From positions 10,368,266 to 10,432,265 of the forward strand of contig NC_084837.1 in NCBI RefSeq assembly GCF_033115175.1: DNA of 64,000 nucleotides. The letters are read 5' to 3'. Below are positions 43,401 to 55,400 of the stretch, piece by piece. Position 1 is the stretch's first letter. Each line of letters starts with the position of its first letter. Position numbers and translations under genes: made by a program. Below the pieces are notes generated by a model. It saw only the letters and a program-made list of their open reading frames with translations. It did no database searches and had not been told where the DNA came from. This DNA is from Lepus europaeus. Lineage: Eukaryota; Chordata; Mammalia; Lagomorpha; Leporidae.

Positions 43401-46400
43401 TGTTTGACACAGCAGCGAAGTCGCCGCCTGGGACGCCCGTGCCCCGCGTTAGAGGGGCTGTGTTCAGTGCCCGCTCCTCCCCTGTCGTGCTAACGTGTGC
43501 CCGGGAAAGCAGCAGGAAAAGCTTCCTGCCACGCGGACGGGAGACCAAGACTGAGCTCCAGCTCCCGGCTGCTGCTGGCCTTTGGGGAGTAAGCCAGCGA
43601 GGCGAGCCCCTGTCTCCCCCTTTCTGTCTCTACCTCTCAAATGAAGACATATATATATTTTTAAAAAGCAGGAGAAACATGTTGCTTTAGGAGTCCTAAG
43701 ACCAACAGCATTTTCTTGAGCAATCTGCCTCCACCTGCCACGTGTTCTTACTCCCAGTTCACGTGGCGCTCTCTCAGGCACAGGAAGTTCACGGGCAAGG
43801 GATGACCCTCACAGGTGCCTGGGATGCTGCCCCTTGATGTGCTGTGTGTGGGCCCCCCACCCCTGGAGGCCAGCTCCTGAGCAAAGCAGGTAGCTGAGAA
43901 CAGGAACGTCTGAGACCCAGACCAGACAGGGAGCAAGAAGCCTGTGGGTGACTCACAGCGGGAAGTGGCGGCTCTCTCCAGGGGCTGCCTGGGAGTAGAC
44001 GTCAGGCCCCCAGGAGGAAACGGGGAGGTGGGAGAGCTCCCCTTGCCCTGAGAGCTGCAGACCGCCAGTTTATATTCCTGAAGTGGTGGAGAAGTCGCTG
44101 GACTGAGATGAGAAAACCTACGAACGACTTTATAAAGCCATCAGACTGTCTGGGGACTAGAGAATGGATTTACTGAAACCAGGAGTTCACAGCTGCACGC
44201 CTGAATCACAGGGACTCGAGGGACCACGTGGGGCAGGTGCAGCGGTACAGGGGGCGAAGCTGGCACTCAGGAGGCCTGCATCCCGTATCCAAGGGCCTCC
44301 TCCACTTCCCTGCTAACAGGCACCCTTCCAGGCAGCAGACGGCTCAAGTACTTGGATCCCCATCACCCACACGGGATGGATCCAAATGGAGCTCTGGCTC
44401 CTGGCTTCAGCCTGGCCCAGGCCTGGCTGTTGTGGGCATTTGGGGACTGAACCAGAAGATGGAAGATATCTCCCTCTTTCTCTCACTCTGCATTTTAAAT
44501 GAATGAATTAATGAATAAATTACCATAGGTAATTTTTAAAAACTAACCTGGTCTACACAGTGAGTCAAGAAATAAAAAATAAAAGCAATAGATGAAAAGA
44601 GGGCAGGTTAACTGGTAGGTAAGACTGCTGAGCTGCCCGTGGTGGGACCCCAGACCCAGCTCCCTCTTGGCTTGTCCGAGGAGGGCCTGAGGAGGGCACA
44701 CCTCCCACAGTGGCCGAGGGCCAGCCCGGGCCATCGTTGTGTGTGCCGCTTGGCCGCAGCCTTGGTGACTCTGGCATGTCCACTCCTAGACTGCACAGCT
44801 GATGGCTACGTGGGCTTCAGAGCCACTTGGGGAAGGTCATGCATATCCTGTGGCATTTCCAACCAGCAGCACTGTGGCAACTGCAACTTAGCAGACTTAC
44901 TCTTTAGATTGTTATTGAGGCCAAAGCTCATCCTAACGCAGGTTTGTTAGAATGGACCAATGTGCTGGGGGCAGGAAGGAGGGCTGAGAGGAAGAAACCT
45001 AACTCAGACCACACACAGCCTACATGTATATGCTGTGCTTTAACTTCCTTGTGAACATAACTGTAAGACAAAACCCAAAAAACGAGTAACTTCTCCACTA
45101 TTCTGCATAGGAACTGCTCTGGGAGGCTGGTATTGTGGCACAGCGGGTTAAACTGTTGCATGCTGGCATTTCATATCAGAGTGCCAGTTTGAGTCCTAGC
45201 TGCTCCAATTTCCTGCTATGTGCCTGGGTGGGTAGCAGAAGATGGCACAAGTACCTGGGCCCTGCAATGCATGTGGGAGACCCAGACAGAGTTCCTGGCT
45301 CCTGGCCCAGTTCTGGCTATTGCAGTCATTCAGGGAGTGAACTAGCGGATGGAACATCTTTCTCTGTCGCTCCCTCTCTTTGGTGCTCTGCCTTTCAAAT
45401 AAATAATGTATTTGAATAAGTAAGTATGTATTTGAAAGGCAGAGTTAGAGAGAGACAGAGGCAGATAGAGAGAGGTCCTCCATCTGCTGGTTCACTCCCC
45501 AGATGGCTGCAATGGCTGGAGCTGTGCCAATCCGAAGCCAGGAGCCAGGAGCCTCCCCCAGGTCTCCCACATGGGTACAGGTGCCCAAGGACCTGTGCCA
45601 TCTTCTGCTGCTTTCCCAAGCCACAGCAGAGATCCAGAACCAAAGAGGAGCAGCTGGGCCCCGAACTGGCACCCACATGGGATGCCGCTATTGCAGGCTG
45701 TGGCCTCACCTGCTATGCCACAGCACCAGCCCCACTATATATATATTTTAAAATATATTTTAAAAATAAGTAACTTAGGGCTGGGCCAAGCCAAAGCCAG
45801 GTGCCTAGAACTCCATCTGGGTCTCCTGTATGGGTACAGAGGCCCCACGACTTGGGCCATCTTCTGCTGCTTTCCCAGGTGCATTAGCAGGGAGTTGGAT
45901 CGGAAGTGGAAAAGCCGGGACTTGAACCGGTGCCCATATGGGACGCTGGTATCACGTGCTGTGGCTTAACCTGCTGTGCCACAACACCGGCCCCAATAAA
46001 TAGCTTTAAAAAGTTGCGCTTGGGAAATATCTGCACTATGATCCGTGCTGGGATGTAAAATGCATGTAAAGTTGTCGACAGAAGTCTCTTCCTCTTGAAC
46101 AGAGTGTTCACAACAGTAAAGGCAGGCGGGCAGTGCTGCAAAGCCATGCCCACCTGACGCCCTCCCTCCCTCGCCCTGCTCAGCTCTCGGGATCATCAGG
46201 CTGTGTCTCGGGCAGCGCCACACCACACAACACGGAGCTCCAAGCAAGACGACTTATGGGTGACAGACACGGTTTATATCCTCCAGAGCTGGACAGCATC
46301 CACTGCGTGGCTGGGTTCCTAACTCTGGGGAACATAGGCTGCTTGCTCAGAATGGGTCTTTGCATTGTTTTGGGTTCGGGTTTTGTTTAGTTTTTGAAAG

Positions 46401-49400
46401 CTTGTGAACTGTGGGGACAATGGACATCACATAACATTTACCAGTTCAGGGACATTAACTCCATCCACAGTGTTGTACAACCATCGCCACCATCCATCCA
46501 CAGATCTCTTCACCTTGTAGAATTGAAACTCTGTGTCCATTAAACAGTAACTTCTCTTCCCCCTTTTCCACCAGCCCCTGGTAGGGCCTTTGTGTTTTCT
46601 TCTTGTTTTGTTTTATGTTGCCTTTGTGTTTTAACACTGCAAGCCCATGAAGGCCCAGGGGTTTGTTTCAAGATAGCTGGCCTGCCCACCCTGGCCACCG
46701 TAGTTCTAACTATCTGATTATCCGGCAAAATAAAGGCCTCTGTGGACAGTGAACTCACCCACGCAGGTTCGGCAGGTGTGGTGGCATTCCCCACACTGGA
46801 TCAGCTCAGAATCAAAGTAGGTGCCTGGTTCACAGTCGGGAATGCAGCTGCCCCGTGCAAGGCTGTTAACGAGAAATGGCAGGTTTCCACATCTGTTCCA
46901 AAGCCCTAATTAAATTATGATTTGCATCAAAGGCCTCTCCCCAGAAGAAATGAGTTACTGAAGGTTCCAAGCTAAGGAACGCTGGGGAAGCTGTCCTGAA
47001 GCCAGCTAGAGGCCTGCGCCTGGGCAGCAGAGCCTGCATGGAGAGGGCTAAGGCCTCCCAACCCCTCCTGCTCTGTGCTGGCTTCTCTTCTCCACTGCTG
47101 CTCCAACCTGAATCTGTACCTGGGGGGAGAGCTAGAGCACGTGGGACACTCCACTGCTGGCTCAGTCTCTGTCCAGGTCAATGTCAACAGTTACAACGTG
47201 GGAGGCCGTGTGGGCTGCAACGGTGACCCTGCGATGCCTCTCCCTTGCTTGAAAGCGTCTGTGATTTCACAATGAACTTGAAATAAAATCCCCACTTGGG
47301 ACCTGCCCGATGTGGCTCCCATCTTCCCTTTCCTCCAGCCAGACTGCCCAGCGCCCAAGCACAGACACAGACTGAGCTAGACCGCCCAGGCTGGATCTGG
47401 CCTGTGCCACATCCCAGCTGTGTGATCCCAGGCAAAGCAAGCCACCCCCTCGGCACCTCCATTCTTCTCCCCCAGTTGGGCTTGGAGGACTCCGCGGGCC
47501 ATTACACGTAAACTGCTGTGTCTGGCATGTGGCCGTAAGCCCACATCACCCACTGTGACTTCTTTAGCTCCTGAGAGTTCCTGTGCCCAATGCCCATGCT
47601 CTAAACGCAGCCACTGCACACACTGTGCAAGTGCCCTGCACTGCATGTCGGGTCCAGAGGATCCTGCTGGGGTTCTGTGATTTGTCATTAGAAATATGGC
47701 TTTGCTGCCTGTCCTGGCACTCAGCTCCTAATACCCTTGGAGTATGACACATGCCTTTCTCTATGCTAATGCGATGACTGCAAGCTGAGGGCTTCCCAGG
47801 GGCCTCAGGATGGGAGCTGGTTGCCAGGGGAACCCATCTGGTTAAACTCTCAGCCTTACCACCCAGACCTGTAGGGAGCAGAGAGGAGCTGAAGGCTAAA
47901 CCGACCATCCAAGGCTGATGATGTAATCAAGCATGCTTACATCATGAAGCTTCCATCAAGTCCAAGGACAGGGTTCTACAAGCCTCTGGGCTGGTGCACA
48001 GAGCACACCCATGTGCCAGGGGGTGGCGCCCCAGACTCCGCACAAGCAAATTCCTGACCCATCTGAACCGTGCCCTGCCTGTCTTCTCCCGGGCTGTTCA
48101 CCTGTGTCCTCTGCAGCATCCTTTGTAACAAGTGGGTAAATGAAGTGAAGAGCTGCCTGCCTTCCGTGAGCTGCTGCAGATTAACCGAACCTCTGCGGGA
48201 ATGCTAACAACTGTGGGACAGAGTGCAGGTGGCAGCCTGAGACTCGTGACTGGCCCCTTCAGGCGGTTGGGAGGTGTGGTCTTATGGGGCTGAGTCCTTA
48301 ACCTGCGGGACCTGATGCCCCCTAGGGAGTGTCAGGACTGAGTGACATGACGGGCTCCCCGGCTGGCGTGTCCCGGAGAACAGCTAGCCCAGTTCGGTGC
48401 ATGGGGTGAAGTGTGTGGTGCTGGGAGCAGGAGAACAAGCTGGAATTCTGGTATTTCCTATCTCCTACGCCTGCATCGCAGGGAGGCGTCTGCTTGGATG
48501 GCAGGTGCCCACCCAGGGCTCTTCCTCATCAGGGCTCTGAGGGCGCTGTGTGTGGCAGCTCAGTCGTGGCTTTGTGGCTGACATTCTCCTGCGCACCTGC
48601 CCTGCGTTTATCCCTCCACACACAGCCGTGGCTGGGACTCTTGTGGTTGTAACGCGGTGGTGACGACCTTGAAGTCAGAGCTTAAAAGGACGTCAGGCAA
48701 TAACAGGAAGCTCCCTGTGGATTGCAGCTGACCACACTCCCAGGGCTGCAGGCCCTCTGCATCCTGTCACTGCTGGACCCACTGCCCTTCCTACCAGGCT
48801 GGCCCTGAGCTGGGTATCTGACTTCCCTGCCCAGGGGACACACCCTGCACTCTTCTCTGCTGGGAGACAGGTCCCCGGGGAGCTGCCGCCACAACACCTT
48901 CCCTCCTCCCATGCCCAGGATCACAGCAGGAGGCGCTGACTGCTCCCAGCTGCCCCGCCAACAAGCCCAGGACAGCAGTGCGGGCCTCTTCCCGGCGCCC
49001 CAGCCACAGCCCCCAGCTGAGCGCCTCCTCTCCAACAACCAGCTCTAATCAGACACAGGATTTTAACAGACTTGGAATCTTCGCCCTGAAAAAAAAGGTC
49101 TGGGGCCTGTGACACTTCAGCTTCTAGGAGAAGCCGCAACCAACCCGGCCCCGGCCCTGGCACCCCCAGGCCTCAAGGGCCTCACCTGAATCCGTCCTTG
49201 CACACGGTGCACTTCTCGGGCTCGTCCACGCACTTCTTACAGCTCGGGTGGCACTTCAGGCAATTTTTCTGACCTGGAGAAAAACAGCACGAGGAGCAGA
49301 AGAGGAGGGGCTGTGTGGGAGGAATCCCGCCCAGCCGGCGAGCCTCCAGCGCCGGGCTGGCCGGACGCCACTTCCCGCCGTTACCAATAACAGCACAGCC

Positions 49401-52400
49401 AGAGCCTCTGCCCTCCTGCAAGGCCCTCAAGCAAACGCGAGGCTGGGGAGGCCATCCTGCGCCAGGGCAGATGCGCTCTGGTCCTGCTTGGAACTGGGCC
49501 CAGTTTCCGGCTGGCTTCGTCGGGGCAAAGCCTTAGAAAGGAGATGGGGGGGTGGACTGACACCACTGACGAGGGGTCCGTACTGAAGACTACAGCTACA
49601 CAGTCAGACGGGAGCCCGTGCCGAGCCGTCAACACACTGGGAAACAGGGTCACCCACTTCCCACCTGCACTTGTGGAAGTTATCGCCTGGGCTCTTCTGT
49701 TGGGGCATCCATCATCAAACGCCACCCTGCACCCTCACTAAGTGGTTGGGGTGTTCTGAGTCTGAAGCTGACAGCCCCCTGCCCCCCACAGATGGGTTAC
49801 ACACAGCAACAGGTGCTCAGCAAGGACGCACTGGGCAAACCAGGGCACCTGCTTCCGACAAAGGAGAACCCCGCCCTAGAGCAGGTCTGGTTAGCAGCCC
49901 AGGGTGTGGAATGCGTCCTCGTGACTTCTGGACCCCAGCTTTGCTTGTATTCAGGCATGTCCTGGCTCCTTCCCCACAGGTTAACAGTGAGGCCAGACAC
50001 AGCAGCGTCCCGAGAGACCTGCCACCCGCCACCCGTCAGAGCACAAACATCACCACGGCAGCTGCGTTTACGGGCTGGAGGACAAGCCCTCCTCAGCTTC
50101 ACCCAAGCCCTTTCTGTCTCTCCTGGGGTGAGGCGAATTGCGGAGACAGGGCCGTGGTCCTGGCCCAGCGCCGCGGCCTGTCCCACCCACTTTCCCAGGA
50201 CACGTGGGACCGCAGGACATCTGGCTTTGCTGTGCTGAGTTCAAGTCCCACCTCCGTCATTACCAGCTATGGGCCACTCCCTCTCTCAGCCGCAAGAGGC
50301 GGAGAACACTTCCCACCCTCAGGAAGCCCAACCTGTCCCTGTGAGCCCAGTGTCCGTCGGCCACAGCCCCCCTGCCATGTCTGGAGGACTTCACGCCTTC
50401 TGCCTGCTCCACAGTCCCCGTTTCAGCTCAGGTGCTGGGCAGGTGCTTTCCCCCCGTGTTGACTGCCAACGCTAACAACTCAGGCCGAGTCCCTGACTCC
50501 TGCCCAGAGCCCCCAGGTCATAGAGAAGCTGAGGGCATGGTGTCTCCTGGAGGCAAATCTACAGGGCATCCTCTTCCGGGGCCTGCAGAGTGAGCCCTCC
50601 TGCCAGTCACGTGTCGGCCCCTCCTCCACAGCGGGCACTGACTGCAGACGCCTGCAACCCCTGGACTTCTGGGACCCAGTGAACATCACTGCGAACTGCC
50701 CCCGGCCAGGGAGTGGGCGCGCGGGAGCTACAGGGGCTGAGTGCTTGGATTTCATCACCATCTCTCCCCTACCCCACTCCCCCACCATGGAAGGTTCTTA
50801 CCTAAAACAACACAGCATACAAGCAGCACAGGGCCCAGAAAACTCCCCTAGAAGAGGGGACATCAGCCCAGGCCGGGCTGCGGACTCGCTGACCCTGGCG
50901 CCCAAGGACGTGTCACTTACTTTCATCAGCGTAGAACCCGGCAGGACAGAGGGTCACACAGGTGTTCATCTCCTGGTGGTGATAGAAGCCGCGCCGGCAA
51001 GACAGGCACTGCGTGGGGCTCCTGCCCGAGCACGTCTCACATCCCTTGTGGCAGCGGCGACAGCGTCTCGCTGCGGTGTCCCCAAAGTAGCCCAAAGGGC
51101 ACGCGCTGACGCACTTCCTGTGGGAGCAAGGGCAGAGCAGGGCCTTTCCACCCTGGCCCAGGCCCACCGCTTGGGGGGGCTTCCCCAACTTCAGCCGCCC
51201 CTCCGAGTAGGTGAAACCCTGAGACACAGCAGTCCGCGGGTGAAGGCTACACCAAGGGCGCCCTCAGCCTTGCATGCCGCTGAGGGTTTCCCAAGTGCAC
51301 AGCGGAGCTCTGAGGACTCGAGCAGAATCAGGAGTCCCTTCCTTCCTGAGCGGCCCCAGTGGGACATCCTGAGGCTGCGCGGCTTCCCCCGGGCACTATA
51401 AAGTTCCTCCTTGACTTTTGGAGTTCTGGGCTTTGGCAAAACCCCGTGGCAGGAGTCTCCCGGGCAGTGGGAAGAGCCAGCAGGATGAGCATCTCTGCAC
51501 AGTGGCGGCCTGAGTGCAGCCATCAACGGTCCCCAGGACACCATCAGGGCCAGGCCTGCACCCCTGCCCCTCCCTGCCATGCCCCACCCCAGCACACCAC
51601 TGCACCCCTGCCCCTCCCCACCCCAGCACACCACTGCACCCCTGCCTGGGCCCTCATGGGTGTGCTGCAGTGGTTTAGGGGTGCACCTGTCACCTTGGCC
51701 TCCTGGGCCAGCATGTATTGCTCCCAGGAGACGCTCGGGAAGGTCTGAAAGGAACAAACCAGTGACAGAGTGGCTGTGAAGCTGGCAGGGATGAGAATCT
51801 GAGAAGGTGACTCCGCTACGGGAGCTCGGGAGGCAGAGGGCAGGGCCGGGCTGCAGGGACACACAGGAGAGCCAGCTGGGCCTGGGCAACGGCCACCTGC
51901 CTGAGGCCCAGGTCTCCTGATGCCCTTGCTCGGGACACTCGGTGTCACGGGCTGTCTGGGGCATGGCCAGGAGAAGGCCTGTGGAGGCCACACACACACA
52001 GTCACCAGCCTGCAGGAGAGTGAGGCCCCCACAGCCGGCCCGGCTAGGCCAACAGTACTGGGCCCTGGAGTCACCTCTGTCCCAAATTCCCAGGTGGGCA
52101 GCCCTGGCATGCTCAGTAACACAATGGGTAGAGGGAGGGTTATCAGCACAGAACCAAAGTGCCACAGCCAGAGCTCTCCAGAATGCACACGTATGGCTTA
52201 TGTGATGAGAACAAAGTCACTGACCCCGATGTCATCTCCCTCCCGGGATGTTACACTGATTCCTGACCGGGGCATAGGTGAGGAGAGGCTCAGAGCACCC
52301 CGGTGTGTCCTGGGGATCCCTGATGGCTGCTCTGAGCCTCTGGTCCTTTGGAGGGACCCCTCAGCGGGGCACCCTGGGGCCCAGGAGAGGCCAGCGGCCA

Positions 52401-55400
52401 TGCCAGTCGTTACCTGCTGGTCTTGAAGTTGCCCAGGCTGAAGTGCACACAGTTCAGGCACTGGTCCGCACCGGGGCCGTCACAGCCCTTGTTGCCGCAC
52501 TCCGGGTGGCACACACCTTGAAGAAAGAAACGTTTCCTTTCATCCAGAGACGCTCCCCAGCCGAGTCCAGGCCCCCGGGGCCCGCGTCCGGACGCTGGAG
52601 CTGGGTGGGGCAGGACATGCGCCCCTTAGGTATGGCGGGTGCTAGGGGCTGGAAGGCTAGGCCACAAGGTGTAGCAGCCACTCCCACAGGACCGGGTTCC
52701 AGCCCAGCTGAGCCCAGCCTGGCTTTGGGGTCAGAGTCTGGACAGTCTAGACAGGGGCTTCATGGGAACAGGTGAGCTGGCCAGCGAGGGTGGGCGACCA
52801 GGCTCACTGAAAGATCAGACTGTGACGTCCAGGAGAGGCCGAGCAGGGGAGGGGCGTGCAGGGCCCTGCGTCAGTCATGCTGGGACTGCCAGCGCTTCGA
52901 TGTCCACTGTGACAGAGCAATGCCATGTGGGGTACTTAGCGAAGCCACCACCAAGCCGAGCGGATCCAACACGCATCAGGCAGGGAGGGTGGATTTCATG
53001 TGTTCAGAACCACTGGGCAGGTGTGGGGAGGGACAGACAGCACCCAGCAGTGGGACGCTGGGGTGAGTGGGTGTGCACTTCCTTCCAGAGAATTCCTTTT
53101 GGCTCCCCTCGCTCTAGTCCTCAGGGCTGGGTGGCCAACATCTTCCTGCAAGTCCTTACAGACCTACAGATTCTAGTGGGGGGCCTGGATGTGGCTGGCG
53201 AAGAGACAGGGATGTGTAGCAAGCCTCCCTGTTCCAGGTGCCTCCCAGGCTACAGCACGGGGCTGAGCCCTCTGCATGGGGAAACGGGTCAGGAAAACCT
53301 TTCAAATCAATCTAAGGAGACCCAGGAAGGCTGAGCGGGGCACAATGAAGGCTCTTGAGCAGGCAACACCCAACACACACACACACACACACACACTTCT
53401 GGGGGCACTGGGCTGAGGGAGACACAAGTCCTCACTCCCTGCTGCCCCAGAGGGTCTCTGCTGAGCACACGCGGCCCTCTTCCTTGGCCCCTTCCGAGTC
53501 TCCAGGCCCTCCCAGCATGAGGCCTGCTTATTTTGCTTCCCTCCTGGAAGCGTCCCTCTGGCTGACAGCCCCAGGTCTGCACCGTGGACCCCTTCAGCGC
53601 CTGGCGTGACCCCTCCTGCCTGCCGCTCGTGCTCCGTGTTCCAGACACGCCCGCTGCTTCCAAGCCCTTCCAGAAGCCGGGGCGCCCTCCCCAGCCTCCC
53701 AGCTCCCCCGTTTCTCTCATCTGGAGTCACCTCTCGTCTGTTTGAATCCTTGTCGGTGTCACCCGGGGTCACTTACAGGGGCAACCTCAGCAACTCGTGC
53801 TCCCTGGGCCACGGTTTTCAAGCCCCACCGAGCCTGGCCACGGGGCTCGGCCTCCCCACCAAGCGTGGCGAGGGCCTACAGTGGCCTCAGTGACGCAGTG
53901 ACTTAAGGACGTCCATCCCTGTTCTCCTGCAGGACTTTCTCCCAAGGCTGAGGGAGGCAGCAGGCCGTCTGCTGGATACACTGGACACTTCCCTTCATGT
54001 AAGGGAGATCGGCCACAGGCTCCTCACTCAGCCCATGTGCGGGGGAGACAGGAGCTCCCTGCAGGCCACCATGTCCCAGCACCCAGAACTCACATGGCAT
54101 GGGCCAGGCACGCAGGAAAAGGGCAGGTGCAGGAATCCTCACCCTACAAGGCAGAGTGTTTTCTAGAAGATCTGCACAAGGGGACGGTTCTGTGGAGGCC
54201 TGGAATGGGGTTTCCAGCCCTTGGTCTCTGGGATGTGGACTTCAACCCGTCAGTCATCCTGGGGAGCTCCTTGCGAGGCTGGGTCTACCCAGCAGCCAGG
54301 GCCACGGGACCCTGACACGCAGCCAGGCTGTGGCTGCACAGGCCACATGCGGAGGGTGCCAACAAAGCCTCGCAGCTCTGCACCTGAATGTCTGGAGATC
54401 AAGTCCCATCTCCCACGAAGCCCTGGATCCAATCCAGCGGGCAGGCCTCTGGCCCAGTCACCGCCTCTCTCCCAGGCATGCTCTGGCCCAGCTGTCACTC
54501 ATTCTCGGGGCAGTGCATGTCAGTGGTGGTGTGGTTTGTACTTGCTATTACTTTCCCACTTCCCTCAACTCACGGGCAAGCTCCTTGAGGGCCGCTGACT
54601 CCCAGGACACAGGGCGGCCGACAGCAGGGCCTCCTGGGGAACTGCACCCGAAGTCCTTTGTGGAGTGAGTTGAGGGGGTTTTAGATACACAAACAGGCAA
54701 ACAAGAGAAAGCAGTGGGAATTCTGGCCGGGCCGCATCACGCCGTGCCTAGGCCAAACTGAGGAGAGGCCAGGAGGAGGTGGTAGGTGGGCACCATCTTC
54801 GTCCACAGTCACTCCATCCGGGAAAGCACACTGGAACTCAACCTGACGCTGTTAGACCCAGTGTGGATGCAAGAGCTGGGCTGGCTGACTGCAGACAAGA
54901 AGCGCTGGCCGGAACAAGAGACCCCTGTCCTCACAATGCTGGCGCTGCCTCTGCTCCCACTCCTGGGAGTGACCCTGGCCTAGAATGCCTGATGCTGGCA
55001 GCTCCCTCAGGGTGGCTCCCTTCGCCAGGCGGCAGTTCAGCCGGGCCCTGGTGGCCCTGCAGCTGGGAGCCCCTCCCTCGCAGTACATGACCTGGCCGGC
55101 CGCTGTCCATTCCACTGTCCAGGCACACTCCCCGGCCCTCCCTCACTTCCTCTCGTTCTCGTCCCTCCTCTCCGCCCTCTTCCTTATGCTGTTTGCCCCC
55201 TCCCCGTGCCCCTGACCCACTGCTCCATGAGACTGCCCTCTGTGCCGGGGTGCAGGTGGAGTCTCTGCTGGCCTGGGCCCACGGCCCTCAATGTACCTTT
55301 GGCTCCTGGCAGCACTCTACGTCCTGGATGCCCCCGACCTTGCCTTGGCCTCTACGTGGCTGCTCCCACTCCTCCTCCCATGCCTCCCTCGCCATGGTTC

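Larger units (their letters stand above)
37436..46758 (-). other. Large PCSK6 intron with VNTR, L1 and SINEs
   Basis: 9.3 kb. Holds a 50-bp VNTR (38314-39106), a 5'-truncated L1 (39966-43361) with a SINE inside, and C-SINEs at 43392-43670, 44231-44523, 45123-45421, 45428-45735 and 45775-45993. No other gene was recognised. Confidence 0.8.
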